Assembly: GCA_037976565.1 (NCBI GenBank)
Contig: CP137672.1
Span: 34,302,737-34,366,736, forward strand
Source of the DNA: Mesocentrotus franciscanus
Lineage: Eukaryota; Echinodermata; Echinoidea; Camarodonta; Strongylocentrotidae
Length of the DNA stretch: 64,000 nt
Direction: 5' to 3'
Shown here: in pieces, positions 11,601-23,500 of the stretch
Layout: every line of letters starts with the position of its first letter
Numbering within the stretch: position 1 is the first letter of the stretch
Position numbers and translations under genes: made by a program
Notes under the pieces: model-generated
Databases searched by the model: none
The model's input: only the letters and a program-made list of their open reading frames with translations
Told to the model about the DNA's origin: nothing

Positions 11601-13039
11601 CGACCGACAGGTCTATGTAATCATGTTAATGTGCGCATCCTCCACCAATGAATTCAGAAGAAGAGTAATCATCATAAATTCCGCATTTTAAAATGACGGA
11701 ACACTTCCAAATCTCTCGCAGTAAGTTCCGGGTGGATCAGGAGTTTTGCTGCGTGCTGGCAGTTTTGCAAATTATGACGCACCGCATATGGAAAATGTCT
11801 CGAGTAGCCTATGTCTTTGAATTAAATTCACAGTTGCATCACAGAGAGTAGCGGCATTGACCAAGAACTGCATAAAAAGGATCATGTTATTGTCAAAAAA
11901 CCAAAGAGATTAAGAACCACTGATCTAGACAGTACTATCAGTTCCTTGGAGACTTTGACAGACTGGTAGCGGCAGTCGTGACAACCTGGTGATCCGACAT
12001 TTGCTCTGGCGCGACAATCGCTCCGGGCTTTATTTCATCAGAAGTATATGGTTACGATGAGGGCTGCAGTTGGGTTTGAGGTTAGGTTTAGGGTTAGGTA
12101 CAGTGTTGGGTCCAGGGTTGAAGTTAAAAATTCAGTTAGTGTAAGAAATTACCGCGGAGCAATTATTGTCGCAGGAGCACGTGCCGTACAACCGACAATC
12201 TTTTAATTGTCATGTGCATCTTTGAATTTTTTTTTACACCAATAAAACTGTCGATCTATTCCTCTTTAACCCCCTATATAATCACAGATACCAAGGTAGA
12301 ATACTACGCACATCTTCCCCTCCGTGATATGTTGCCAGCTGACCTGAGCTGCTTTTACAGGTACAATGGTTCCCTGACAGTACCCAAATGCTGGGAGAGT
12401 GTCACATGGTCTGTCGGTTGCGGTGTTATCCATCTTTCACATAATCAGGTAAGATAAACAATCCTTTTTGTTATTGTTGGTCTTATCGTTTGGGATAATT
12501 TCCAATGTGGAAGCACTGTGGTAAAAATTGGTAAATTCTCTTTCATACGAGAGGTTATGGGTTCGATCCTCGCTTGGTGTTTACATTCATAGATAAGGTG
12601 TTTTGCCACATTAGTCTACCTAGGTTTTAATGGGTACCTGGCAATGCCGGGGTGATAATAATTGCGGGGCAGTGTTAATGCTGATGTGACTACCCTGGGT
12701 AAATAAGACCCAATTGATTTGTTTTTTTCCACCACGTTTACACTGACCTTATGTCCTTTCTTTTCTTATGTCTTTCTTTCTCAGCTTGACATGTTCCGCG
12801 AGCTTTACCAGGGATTCTTCATGGAACCCAACGGCCAACTGGAAATGCTCCACATCGAGGACAACTTCCGACCGGTACAGCCGCTCTTTGACCGACAAGT
12901 AATTAGGAGTGGCTTCCCCGGTCAAGGCAGCTATAATCCCGGTATGGGCTACAGCGCAAATCACTCTGCAAATCTCCTCTCTGTAAATCTATTTCTCCTG
13001 CTCTCTGCACTCATGGCTTTTGTCTGCCGTTCGCTTTAG
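5218..13039 (+). CDS. Secreted/GPI-anchored alpha carbonic anhydrase with Gly/Asn-rich insertion (5'-partial, 8 exons)
   Basis: This enzyme would interconvert CO2 and bicarbonate outside the cell. Exons (GT/AG): 5218-5253, 5647-6165, 6588-6733, 7564-7656, 8814-8880, 8959-9028, 12288-12448, 12785-13039. Seen in the translation: an N-terminal [20 protein letters not shown] motif; NDGHT with the proton-shuttle His (CA II His64); QLHFHWG (Gln92, Zn ligands His94 and His96); SEHTIDG (Glu106); ELHLVH (Zn ligand His119); and [10 protein letters not shown] with Thr199 kept but position 200 Val and 202 Lys. The Cys of GSHC and of PKC match the disulfide of secreted family members. About 113 extra residues (Gly/Asn/Trp/Pro-rich) sit before NDGHT. 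The C-terminus is a roughly 20-residue hydrophobic tail after a small-residue stretch, as in GPI-anchored CA IV-type enzymes. With one base removed at the exon 5/6 junction the exons encode about 447 residues plus stop; as written the frame breaks there (see findings). The start lies outside the identified exons. Sea urchin larvae use extracellular enzymes of this kind in spicule formation (known); an orthologue of the urchin Cara7-type gene is inferred only. Confidence 0.93.
5784..6122 (+). other. Low-complexity Gly/Asn/Trp-rich insertion inside the carbonic anhydrase domain
   Basis: These bases of exon 2 encode about 113 residues absent from ordinary alpha carbonic anhydrases. They fall between the strand ending FDGLQTSYG and the strand [13 protein letters not shown] (GGC)n run near 5853-5875 gives ten consecutive Gly, followed by an N/W-rich stretch ([15 protein letters not shown]) and a Pro/Asn-rich tail. 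Molluscan nacreins also carry a low-complexity (Gly-X-Asn) insertion in a carbonic anhydrase, but at a different place in the fold, so convergence is likely. A role in mineral or matrix contact is an inference. The GGC run is prone to length polymorphism. Confidence 0.85.
7016..7122. repeat. Impure (GAT/AAT)n microsatellite in carbonic anhydrase intron 3
   Basis: A run of GATGATGCTG, GATGATGAT and AATAATAAT trinucleotides with interruptions. A smaller CTG/GAT run (about 6739-6780) lies directly after the exon 3 donor. The rest of this intron (6734-7563) shows only a poly-C run near 7388-7397. Confidence 0.8.
8582..8716. repeat. (AGT)n-rich microsatellite in carbonic anhydrase intron 4
   Basis: GGT/GAT units grade into AGT units and finish in AGG/AGC units. 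The long Thr/Ile-rich frame on the minus strand is an artefact of this repeat. The same intron has a poly-G run at about 8141-8150. Confidence 0.85.
9331..9649. repeat. Tandem duplication of a ~156-bp dispersed repeat (intron 6)
   Basis: The copies are 9331-9486 and 9494-9649, nearly identical (for example tttcgaaa versus tttccaaa), so the duplication is recent. A diverged copy lies at about 16246-16360, and a weaker match may lie near 7186-7310. This marks a dispersed family of unknown class. Confidence 0.85.
9871..10305. mobile_element. Non-autonomous TIR element (MITE), TTAA-flanked
   Basis: The left end (about 9871-9909) and the reverse complement of the right end (about 10268-10305) match over about 38 bp with few differences. 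TTAA occurs at both edges, which is the target-site duplication expected of piggyBac-type elements (assignment inferred). There is no coding capacity; three short direct repeats of an agaataaa-like unit lie near 10018-10064. Confidence 0.65.
10687..10887. repeat. Long hairpin: 94-bp inverted repeat with 13-bp loop
   Basis: Arm 10687-10780 is complementary to 10794-10887 with only about three mismatches and no net length difference. A transcript from either strand, including the carbonic anhydrase pre-mRNA that contains this intron, would fold into a duplex of about 94 bp. It may be a foldback transposon or a source of small RNA; the sequence alone does not decide. Confidence 0.85.
11455..11922. 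mobile_element. hAT-like MITE
   Basis: The left end starts CAGTGGTTGTCAGCC and the right end, read in reverse, starts CAGTGGTTCTTAATC, the usual TIR of hAT/Charlie-type elements. The 8-bp flanks (ctaaagac and atctagac) agree at 5 of 8 positions, consistent with a decayed 8-bp target duplication. At 468 bp with no ORF it is a non-autonomous copy. Confidence 0.75.
11996..12183. mobile_element. Small inverted-repeat element (MITE-like)
   Basis: A GC-rich inverted repeat at about 11996-12026 pairs with about 12152-12180 (shared core: cgacaat-cgctcc, with indels). The interior contains ttaggg-like words (ggttaggtttagggttagg), which look like chance or an internal short repeat rather than telomere. 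It sits about 70 bp from the hAT-like element. Confidence 0.55.
12545..12715 (+). mobile_element. tRNA-derived SINE-like remnant
   Basis: GGTTCGATCC at about 12560 matches a pol III B box, followed by a gggtacctggcaatgcc block of the kind found in the body of echinoderm tRNA-related SINEs. The A box upstream is degenerate, and no clear tail or target duplication is visible. It lies in the 336-bp intron before the last carbonic anhydrase exon. Confidence 0.45.
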
Positions 13040-14410
13040 GAATACTTTAAATATAAGTCTCGTCTTTCTTCATTCCCAAGTCTATTAGAACTTTATTTTT
13101 GTATCCGTCTAGAACTCTTGCAAGCTTGGTTCTTCTTCTTTGCTGTTTTCTCGTAAGTCCTAATGGGGGACACTGTGAGCAAAAAGTATGTAATAATGTG
13201 CAATAATTGATTTATTTCAGCATCTATGGCTTTCGACCAAATCTAATTTTATCATGCGTCTAGTGTCTCTGGTTATATAGAACACTTCAGTTCGTGTAGT
13301 TAGAAATGGTTTTCCATGCAAAGAAAGATAAAAAGCGCTATGGTATAGGTTATCAGCGTTTTTATTTAAGTGGCATGATGTGTATATAATATTCATTTCT
13401 ATCTATATATATTGTTTTTGATATAGATGTGCAATCATTTAATGGATCTCGTCAATTTATGAATTAGGTTTGATTTCTACATCACAACTAAAAGACCCGT
13501 GTTAATTAAAGGCCTTCCCTTCACTGCTTCACTGTAAAAATACATGTTTCAGGCAGATTCCAAAATCGAAATCGACTCAACATTTCGACAAACTACACAA
13601 GGTTTGATATTAGTCCGGATCAGAACGACATAGTTCTCATGGTAGTAGAGAAAAATAGTTTTAAAATGATATTGATATTATTTTAGCTTTATATCACCTG
13701 GCGCATCGTTTTCTGTGAATCTGTTAGAATGTGTACATAATGTGTGTTTACTGGAGATGACGTCATGGCACCAACAGGTACTTTAGAAGTAGATGTTTAT
13801 GGTGAGATGACACGCCGTTTTCTCATAAATGAACGAATATTTCTGTAATTTGCGGTTGATCATGTTATTGATGTTTTGCACATTTAAATCGAAGTCTATT
13901 TTTTATCAAATTTGCATCGCTCTTCATTGGCCCGTCTATAATTTTTAAGCGACAGAGAATCAATTATAATTTATGAACTTTCCTGAAAAATAATGTTTGA
14001 CAAAACTTATGACGATGTCACAACTGATGACGTAATCCTGATAGTTGATCGATCACATTCTAATGCTCAATCAAAACAGTGACGTAAACAGTCTCCGATG
14101 AAAGATGATGTCATGACAGCCGAGATGACGTCATCAAGTACTATACAACCTTGATCGAATCAAATAAATTTCGGTGTGCCTTTATTCTCCAAGAAATGTT
14201 TTAACTGTAGTCTTTCATTATTTACAAAAAATTGTCTTCTCTCGTTTCTAAAACCTGTGAATTGTCTTCTCTCGTTTCCAAAACCTGTGACAATGTGTGT
14301 TAACTATCTGAAACCGTTGATGATTATGTTTATCGCGCAAATTAAGCCTCATGCAAACATGATGATTGAGAATGTGAACATAGCGACACGACGTTCCAAT
14401 AAAATATTTA
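13040..14410 (+). other. Probable 3' UTR and flank of the carbonic anhydrase gene
   Basis: No gene is seen. Candidate polyadenylation hexamers AATAAA on the gene strand occur at 14163-14168 and 14398-14403. A short direct duplication of about 36 bp (cttctctcgtttc...aaacctgtga) lies at about 14235-14290. The true cleavage site cannot be chosen from sequence. Confidence 0.4.
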
Positions 14411-14510
14411 ACAACCAACAGAAATGAAAGTATGTGTATCTTGATATCTGTACACTGCAGTTTGTTTGTAAGGGTATGCGTGTGAGGGAGAGAGAGAGAG
14501 AGAGAAAGAG

Positions 14511-15258
14511 AGTCCACTCCAAAAATAACTTACTTTCAATAGAACAATCAGACAAACCAATCAAAAAAAGCTTGAGCAAAATCGGCTAACTAATAAGAAA
14601 GTTATGAATTTTTAATGACATGAACAACTTTGAAAATCACTACACAAATTGGCAACTCATGAGTCTGTGACGTATGGTCCTCACTATCCACTAATCCTTT
14701 TCTTTATATTGATAATATAAATTTCCTATTTTCACCCTAAGAATCTTATTTCTTCACACCAGCATCCAAGTTAGATTGTTAGTAATATGTTTTTGTGTGG
14801 ATGCACAAATAAAGAGTAATTTTTGTCCAGTTAAATCATGAAAAATTGAATTTTGATAAACTATTTATATAAAAATCAATAATTATGAAATACAATATTC
14901 AGAAAATAGTATCAATTCTTCAAAATTCATAAACAAATTTGGGAAATGTCATGCACGCAATATGATACAAATCATATAACCTGGGCAAAGGCATGGGGAA
15001 ATCAAGTTTTTGGGGATAAAAAGTGAAATTAATGGGATTAAACTATATAAAGCAATTGATAAGTTGTGAGGACATGACGTCACAAACTGATAACCATCTT
15101 GGCAATTTGTGTTGTGATTCTCATTGTTCCATAGTTTTACATACTTTTTCAAAAATCATAACTTTCTTATTAGTTATCCGATTTTGCTCAAACTTGTTTT
15201 GATTGGTTTGTCTGATTTTTCTGCTTTTATTGAAAGTAAGTTATTTTTGGAGTGGACT
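14511..15258. mobile_element. Non-autonomous element with ~190-bp terminal inverted repeats
   Basis: Both ends begin AGTCCACTCCAAAAATAACT when read inward, and complementarity continues with small indels for about 190 bp. Only about 370 bp of A+T-rich interior remains. The left end abuts a (GA)n tract (14485-14510). There is no coding capacity, and its class is unknown. Confidence 0.8.
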
Positions 15259-16460
15259 TGGCCTTTAAAGATAAAGTTGAGTTCTGGTCATGCGATAGCA
15301 TTGTGAAGATACGGTGTAGAATCGATCAGAAAAGGTTGATCATCTAGCATATAAGTATTGGTGTGTACTATGCAAGGTTCTGGAATCAAAATGATAAGAA
15401 ATTTGGCCTAGTCTTGGTAAAATTACAAGCAATGTCCACAGAAAGATGTATATAGGACTACACGAACATGTGGCATAAAAATCCGTCCCGATTTTTATGC
15501 TGTTACATGCCATATTTAGAATATGAAAGCATTTGAAGAGCCATGTTCTTCCACACTTGCATAGTAACAATGATAACGCTCACAAATTATATTTCACCAC
15601 TTCCCAGAACTCAACCTTCTCTTTAATATAAGCTTTGTTCACCGGCATTACCATCAGGCATCAAGTTGATTTGAATAAACTGTAAAACACTGCAGTGTAT
15701 TCAGAGAGACAGATATCTTAATTAAGCGATTTGGGGGGGGGGACATACGATGAAGAATGACAAAAATTTATTGAGCTTTAATCAAGAAGTTTGCAAGTTT
15801 TTAGCTGTCAGACAGACTTTTCCGAATTATGCCCTACTCTAGAAGTAGCATTTAAAAAGAAGGAAAAAAAAAATCCCCTGCCGGATTTTGTTTCCGACTA
15901 TTTATTTTTCCTGTTACCCATCCCCCAGAACACACAAAAACACACACACTGTCCTAAAAGTACATGCACATGAAACAATTAAGTATTGAAACATGAATGC
16001 AGCACCAAAAATAGTGCCCATTGTATTTATTCTTTTGAACCTCCAAACGATAAAACAAGAATGGTCTCCAAATTACTTTAAATTCTCGGTGCCTTACGAT
16101 AGGATAATTAAAGGAATGAATGATACAATTATTCAAATTTGTAATCTATTGTCGCATCTGGCAAGTTCCATACAAGGTTTTGCATTTCCTAACAGTTAGG
16201 CTTGCCGGCATTGTCAGTCATGTTTCAATTAAACACGATCACAACTATTTTCGAAAACTTGTCTAGAGAGCAATTTCAGGCCCCATAAATCATGTTCGGA
16301 TTAAGTAATACGTCATTCTCATGTTCGCACATTTCAATAGGCGACGAACATTGCATATAGGTTGTTTTTTCGAAAGTAGATGCTATCGTGTTTAAAATAA
16401 AAATATATGTGATTAACGAATTGACTATACAGAGCAGATATATCCCCTTCTCTAATGCAT
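15259..16460. other. Intergenic, no gene seen
   Basis: It contains a diverged copy (about 16246-16360) of the repeat duplicated at 9331-9649 and a poly-G run near 15732-15741. No exon-like frames or RNA genes are visible. Confidence 0.5.
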
Positions 16461-16722
16461 TATATGACCCGTTGTACACGAGGTATCATTTTGTTTGACG
16501 CGAGACGGAGTCAGCAACGGGTGTTGTCTTTGACAGACGCAGTGACGCACCATGTGAGTGGCATCGCATAAAAAAGATGTTGCTAATTTGCTATTATAAT
16601 GAACAGTGCAAACCAAGGCTATTGATAACTGGCCTACAGGCCAATCATTGCCTCAACAGGCTCTTGTAGCGCAGGATATGACGCAACCAAAATGACCCCT
16701 CGTGTGCAACAGGTCTTATATA
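16461..16722. mobile_element. MITE with ~40-bp terminal inverted repeats
   Basis: The left end reads tatatgacccgttgtacacg and the right end, in reverse, reads nearly the same (about 80% over 40 bp). The element is about 262 bp and noncoding. Class not recognised. Confidence 0.65.
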
Positions 16723-17248
16723 GTGTAGACCTACCTTATTACCTACGTAGTACACCGGGGAAGATGTACAAATTGGTCCATCCGATAATTTCGTTCATGT
16801 TACCATGTGTCCGTAACATTTTATCAAAGTCGTGAAAATAGCTAAATTTTTCATTTACCGGTTGGTTTGTAATAGATGTAATTGATGGGGAAAAAATCTC
16901 TTGCTGACAGTTTCCAGAAAAACAAAAAGATTAACGTTCAACTATTCAAAAGGGAAATAATGATGGTTATCAACGCTAATGTGAGGTTACAAACCCCAAC
17001 ATCATAGACATCATCAAAACTAGAGCATTCAACAGAGTAAAATAAAAGTGTTGCGATGTTAAATTTCTTTACAAACACAATCTGGATCTCATTTCAATTT
17101 TTTTTTTTAAAGTTACATGGTAACTTATGTATGAAAGAGATTAAGAGCGTTGGTGGCGCCATCACAATAATGATGTATTAAAATGAGCTTTAATAATTAA
17201 TTGGAGGTGCATTTCATATCGGCTAAAGCCGGGGTAAGACATATATAT

Positions 17249-17282
<34 letters not shown>

Positions 17283-18668
17283 TACTATCTAATACATGAA
17301 TGAATGAATGAAATATGAAACATATTTACAAGGTAATATGAATGCATCTGGTACTGGGAGACCATGAAATAGCAGTAAATTGCTAATAAAACTATGGTTT
17401 CAAGTAGACTACAATTCTTACTTACTTAGTATAAATGTATAAAGCCAACAAATACATTGAATGAAAGTAATCAACTAATCATGTATTAACACCTAATAAG
17501 AGAAACACCTGAATAACTTTGGAAGTGGAAATATTGGCAAGGAATTGATGGAGAAAAAAAAATTAAAAACTACAATGTACTTGATAATAACATACTACAT
17601 ATGTTGTGTATACATATACTTATACAAAGAGGTAAATGTTGGCAAGAAATGAATACACAAAAAATGTTTAAAATTCTTTTTACCACCTATAGTACTATAC
17701 TACATAGAAAATGTCAGCTTAACCAAAAACGAGCTGTATTGGCACATACAATCTTATTTATTTTAAACCATTAAAACTTAAATTATGTTGGCACACATGT
17801 GTTGTGTATACATATCCTTATACAAAGAGGTAAATCTTGGCAAAAAATGAATACACACAAAATGTTTAAAATTCTTTTTACAACCTATAATACTTTACTA
17901 CAAAGAAAATGTCAGCTTAACCAAACAAGCTATATTAGCACTTAAAATCTTATTTATTGTAAACCATTTGTGAGGTGAAAACAAGCCTTATGTTTCAAAT
18001 TTCCATCACATGAAAATAAGTGTAATTAAGTTTAGTCTGCATCAATGGAAGAATAATTCAGTTTAACATCTGTAGTTTTTTACCCTTTTATTCATTTACT
18101 TATTTTTCAAACGTTAACATCATAAGTTATAGTTAAGAGATTTTATTGACAATTGAGGTAGCGTTGGTAAAACAGAGAAGCAAATAAATAGATCTAGTTA
18201 TAGCTCTATTTAAACGGGTCCAGTCATAATGTAATCGAGACCTAAAATAGTATGTCACTACCACTAGATTTTGGAAGAAAATGGATTCAAGTATGATTTA
18301 AAGTGCAATATTCTTCCGAGTGAAATGTGTAATGGTCTTAAAATAGTATGACTGCAATTGCAAGGCATTTAACACCTTCCATGAAGATATAAAGCCGGTT
18401 TGAAGACGGTTAGGCAGTCATGCGACTGGTGTGATGTTTTGAAAATGCACAGTTGATATGGAACTTCCTTAATTGACTAAAAAGCTCACAATATCCTGCA
18501 GTATTGATAAGTGTTCATTTGAACATTCAGGACCCCAATCAAGATAGCTACATGTTAATGTTCAAATTTCTACTTCAATTTCTGTCAAGAATCTTGCCAG
18601 AACTGAAGATGCAATGGTAGTCAGATCAGGTTTGAGGTGGCCTTTAGGTTGGCAGATCAGAGATGGAG
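16723..18668. repeat. 3' flank of the TRIM-containing gene with a ~200-bp tandem duplication
   Basis: No gene is seen. (TA)n lies at about 17242-17281. Segments 17598-17771 and 17797-17968 are a direct duplication of about 175 bp with a 199-bp offset and moderate divergence. Minus-strand AATAAA candidates for the TRIM-containing gene occur near 18142-18147 and in the duplicated segment near 17950; neither can be confirmed. Confidence 0.5.
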
Positions 18669-20506
18669 CTACCCAGTCAGCTTGATGAAATACAAATGAG
18701 TAGCATGGGCAAAAGCAAGCATGTTGGATGTTAGACTAACCATGTAACACCAGCCTTGATGGACAATATTCAGATGAGGGATTTGGAGTTCTTTGAACAT
18801 CGTCTGAACGATAAGCCTGCTGTCCTGAACGATATACCTTGACAATTTAAACATGTCAGAGTCGTAATTAACCCTCGCTACCAACACTCTGTCCAGGCTG
18901 TCTACCGCAGCATACAAGCATTCACTCGCATCACTGCCTGTGATAGAGCCACCTACATGACCTTCCTCATCGTACACGGTAACTGTGCTAGGTTTGACCA
19001 TACAGGTGCTAGTGATCACGACACCAGTCTTCAAGACGCAGATGTGCATGGCGTTGGTCTTACCAGGGATCACTCTCTCAGGATCAGGGTTCATACCATG
19101 GAACACATAGATCTCTTGACACCCACAAAGAGCATAGATGTTGTCCTTTTGGTCACTACACAATGTAAAACACCCATCATCTCTCTTGCATGTGTACTGC
19201 ATACCTATACTATTTGGATCTCGAGGGTTATACAGATGGAATATGTTCCCATCCTGTGATACAACTGGACTGCGATCGGTAAGGATAGCAACATCATACA
19301 CTGCACCAACGGTCCTCTTCATATGAGGTCTCTTCCCACCCGACACAAAGAAGCAATCAGAACCTTCACTATGGGATCCATAACCTATCACCACAGCATT
19401 CTGCCACAGTGCCGCCATTCCAGACATCATATGTGGCAAATCAACTTTTCTCACAATGCTTAACGTGCTGTTTCCAAGTAGCGCTGGAGTGCCTGGTACC
19501 TTACTAGTGGCTTGCAGATCTTCTGCATTCGTACTCCCATCAGCAACAGTCTTCACTTTTTCATCTGTATTAAGTGGACCAATCCTTCCAAGCTCAATAT
19601 GACCTACTTCAAGGACATTGTCATTGGCTGGAAAGAACTGCGTCATTTCTGCCGTTTGTTTGACATCTGCCATAGAAACCCCATCAGTGATTTCCATCAA
19701 TGAATTCTCAACATCGCTAAATTGCAAATGATGTGCATTGAGTGAATCCATGTTTGAACATCTGCTTGTGTTGCTGGCCAGTACCCTGAGGCATCCATTT
19801 ATGGTATCTACTGACTGTCTCTGGTCAGCGATGCAGGTTTGTAGCATCTCGTCATGATAAATCTGCATATTGTTTAACCTCTTCAGTAATCTCCTCCCAT
19901 TCTCACGGAGAATCCTTACCTTCTTTGCCAAATTTCCTTTCACGTTCTTCTTTAAATTCTCAAAGTGAGCATACACGTCAAGCTTATGCTGCTCAGCACC
20001 TGTTATGGATGTTTCAATTTTTGCTCTTTTCTCCTTGCTCTTCCGATGGAGAGCATCCCTTTTCTTTTTCAAATGGGCATCCATCTCTTCCTTCTTCTTA
20101 ATCTTGTGACCTTGGTGTTTATCAATGAAACAAGTCAGACAGATGAACTCTTCACAATCTACACACAAAATATCTCTGAAAATTTGACTGTGCAATGGAC
20201 AGAAATCTGCAGAGCTTCCTTCTTCATTCTTACATAATTCATCCTTAAGGACTTTGACTGAGAAATTTGATGGAAAACCAGCTACCCTATCCTGTGCTAG
20301 CTTGGTGCGTTTCCTGCAGACAGGGCACTCCATGTAATCTCGTCCTGTGTGCTGTTTATCATATTCCTGCAGACAGGCTTTGCAGAAGGTATGCCCACAA
20401 GCCAGGAGGGTGGGGTTCTTGAAGGCATCAAGACACAGGGGGCACTTCAAACCTTCGGGGCATCGGTCTCCCTCGTCAGACATTGCAGATCCTGAGCTCG
20501 CTAATT
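18669..20506 (-). CDS. TRIM protein exon: RING, B-box 2, coiled coil, propeller-like C-terminus
   Basis: A single exon carries a complete 604-residue frame if translation starts at the ATG at 20483. RING C3HC4: Cys14, Cys17, Cys29, His31, Cys34, Cys37, Cys53, Cys56. B-box 2: Cys95, His98, Cys107, Cys110, Cys115, Cys118, His123, His126. A basic, heptad-like coiled coil spans about 127-235, a polar linker about 236-335, then about 270 residues of beta-rich sequence like the NHL/propeller regions of TRIM56/TRIM71-like proteins (no clean NHL repeat visible). RING proteins of this type transfer ubiquitin from E2 enzymes. The exon starts at an acceptor (pyrimidine-rich tract, then AG at 20507-20508), and the frame is open upstream of the ATG (ELASSGSA), which allows the DBF4-N fusion. 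Single-exon TRIM genes are abundant in echinoderms, so it may also be expressed alone. Confidence 0.92.
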
Positions 20507-23500
20507 CTAAATTGGGGAAAGGAAAACAATATCTTTAAAATCTTAAATTCACTTCAAATTCATAGAAAACAGATCACGTTATATACCATTCTTTACACTT
20601 TGTACAAATTATGCAAGTGTTGCCTGCATTATGCACTCTCTGAGGGAACCCCAATCATTATTATTTTATCTAGAAGCTGGGCATGTTCATACTTTTCATG
20701 AAGGTAATATGAAGTCATCTTCCTAAAACTTATTGAAATGAAGCTCTGGTAGTTTATCCACTGCACCATGGTGGTGTATGCTGCCTTCTGGGAGGGATTG
20801 TTTTTAATCCAATATATGTTCAAGAGTTGATTGTCGTCCCTTTTTGGCCGGCATCTTGGAAAAGTCAGTATGCACTAATACTTATACTGTTGGTAAAACT
20901 CCAATTTGTGTATCTAGTGACCATTCTTTTCTATTACACTAAGTAATACCAAACTAGATGGATCTTCGACTGCTTGCAGTCGAAAATGATGCCTCCACTA
21001 TAGAGCGATTTTACAAACCAAAACGGAAGCAATTTTTAAAATTCAAGTTTGATTGTAATCCATTAACAGGTTCTCAGAATATCATGATTACAAGCTATTT
21101 TTCATAAACATGGCTCTGCAAGATAAATACATGTCCTGAGTTTGATAGTAATCTATCTGTCGGTTCTAATGATTCGGTTCACAAGCTATTTATAGGCATA
21201 CATAATGAGCCCCATGACCTTTCGCCTTTGACCCCACAACCCTAAAATCTAATTGCTTCATTGGCTCTGCAAGATACATATATATGTCTTGAGTTTGCTG
21301 TTATCTATCGGTTCTAATGATGTGATCAAAAGCTATTTTAGCATACATAATGAGCCCCAAGACTTTTGACCTTTGACCTCATGACCCTAAAGTCTAATTA
21401 GCTCTGCAAGATACATACATGTCTCGAGTTTGATGGTAATCCGTCCATCGGTTCTAATGATAGTGTGATCACGAGCTGTTTTAGCATAATGAGCCGTGAC
21501 CTTTGACCTCGTGATCCCTAAAATCTAATCAGTTCTTTGGCTCTGCAAGATACATACATGTCTCGAGTTTGATGGTAATCCATCCATCGGTTCTGATAGT
21601 GTGATCACGAGCTGTTTTAGCATACATAATGAGCCCTGTGACCTTTGACCTCGTGACCCCAAAATCTAATCAGTTCATTGGCTCTGCAAGATACATACAT
21701 GTCTCGAGTTTGATGGTAATCCGTCCATCGGTTCTAATGATAGTGTGATCACAAGCTGTTTTTGCATACATAATTAGCCCAGTGACCTTTGACCTCGTGA
21801 CCCCAAAATCTAATCAGTTCATTTGCTCTGCAAGATACATACATGACCTAAGTTTAGCGGGAATCCATTGGTCGGTTCTTGAGAAAACGCGATCCCGAGA
21901 ATGGGACGTACGGACAGCCTGAATACATAATGCCTTGGGCTACTTTGCAGCGTAGAGAGACACAGGTATAATAATTATAATAATCTGGATTTATATAGCG
22001 CTTAATACGAAATGTACCGACTCTAAGCGCTTTACAGATATTATTACCCCAATCATCGGATTCATTCATGCACGATGTGCACCATCTCCACTCCTTGGGG
22101 AGTATTCCTACCATACGGTCACCGTGACGGTATATGGCAATTATTAACACAAAGGCTTTCGTCATCCTACCAGGTCTCTATTTCTCTCCTGGTAATGCAG
22201 TGGCAAATGTAGTATAATGCCTTGCGAAAGAAAGACGGACAATGATGAACACTATTACTTAGGCAAGGTAATAGAAAGAGTTGTGTCTGGTCGATTACAG
22301 TCTTACTTGAAGAATGAGAATTTGCAAAATCATTTCCAGTCAGCATACAGGGAGATGCATAGCGTGGAAAGTGCATTGTTACGGGTAAACAATGATGTAT
22401 TAATTGGTATGGATAATGGAAATGTCTCTGGGTTAGTACTGCTTGATCTCAGCAGTGCTTTTGATACTGTTGATCATTGCATTTTGCTTAATAGATTAAA
22501 GGAAATGGGTCTCAGTGGTGTGGTTTTGAAGTGGTTTATGTCGTATCTTTCTAGTAGATCACAAGAAGTTTGTGTCCGTGATGCTACCTCTGCCTCAGTT
22601 AGTTTGGATTTTTCTGTCCCCAAGGATCTGTTCTCGGTCCGCAATTGTTTAATGTTTATACTCTGCCCATACAGCATATTGTTCAGAAACACAGTATCAA
22701 TTATCATATGTATGCGGATGACTTACAGCTTTATTTTATTTGCAGACCGGTCCAGAAAGAAATAGATGAAAATGTGAAAAAATTGAAAATTGTATAGCTG
22801 ATTTAAGGAACTGGATGATTGAGAGTCGCTTAAAACTAAATGATGCGAAAACAGAATTCATTTTACTTGGCAACAGTAGACAGCTCAGTAAAATTAAGGT
22901 ATCTCATGTTCAAGTTGGTTCTGCCCTGTATCTCCTGTTCATCAAGCTAGGAATCTTGGTGTAATATTTGATTCTGCCATGTCACTTGAAACCCATGTTT
23001 CAAATTGTGTTAAACTGGCCAATTGTAATCTCCGTAATATCCGGGCAATTAGGCAATATCTCTCACCTCAATCTACCCAACAATTAATACATGCTTTTGT
23101 TACTTCGCATCTTGACAATTGCAATTCATTACTTTTCGACTACCCGCCAACCAAATTAACCGACTGCAAAAGTTCAGAATGCTGCTGCTCGCCTTGTAAC
23201 AAACTCTAGAAGATCATCACATATCACTCCTATCTTGAAATCTCTTCACTGGCTCCCTGTTCAACAGCGTGTGATCTATAAAATTCTTCTCTTAACCTAT
23301 CGTGCACTAAATGATCTAGCTCCAGAATATATTTCATCCCTTTTATCACCCCACTCCACAGGTCGTTCTGGTTTACGTTCATCACATAATAATGTTAGGC
23401 TTAAAGAAATACGTACCAAAAGAAATTGGGGGGATCGAGCATTTGCATCAGCCGCTCCTTCTTTGTGGAATAAGTTACCTTTCTCTATTCAGACGGCCAA

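Noticed and set aside
12061..12130. Telomere-like ttaggg words
   Set aside because: Only two or three imperfect copies within a MITE-like inverted repeat; too short and degenerate for an interstitial telomere.
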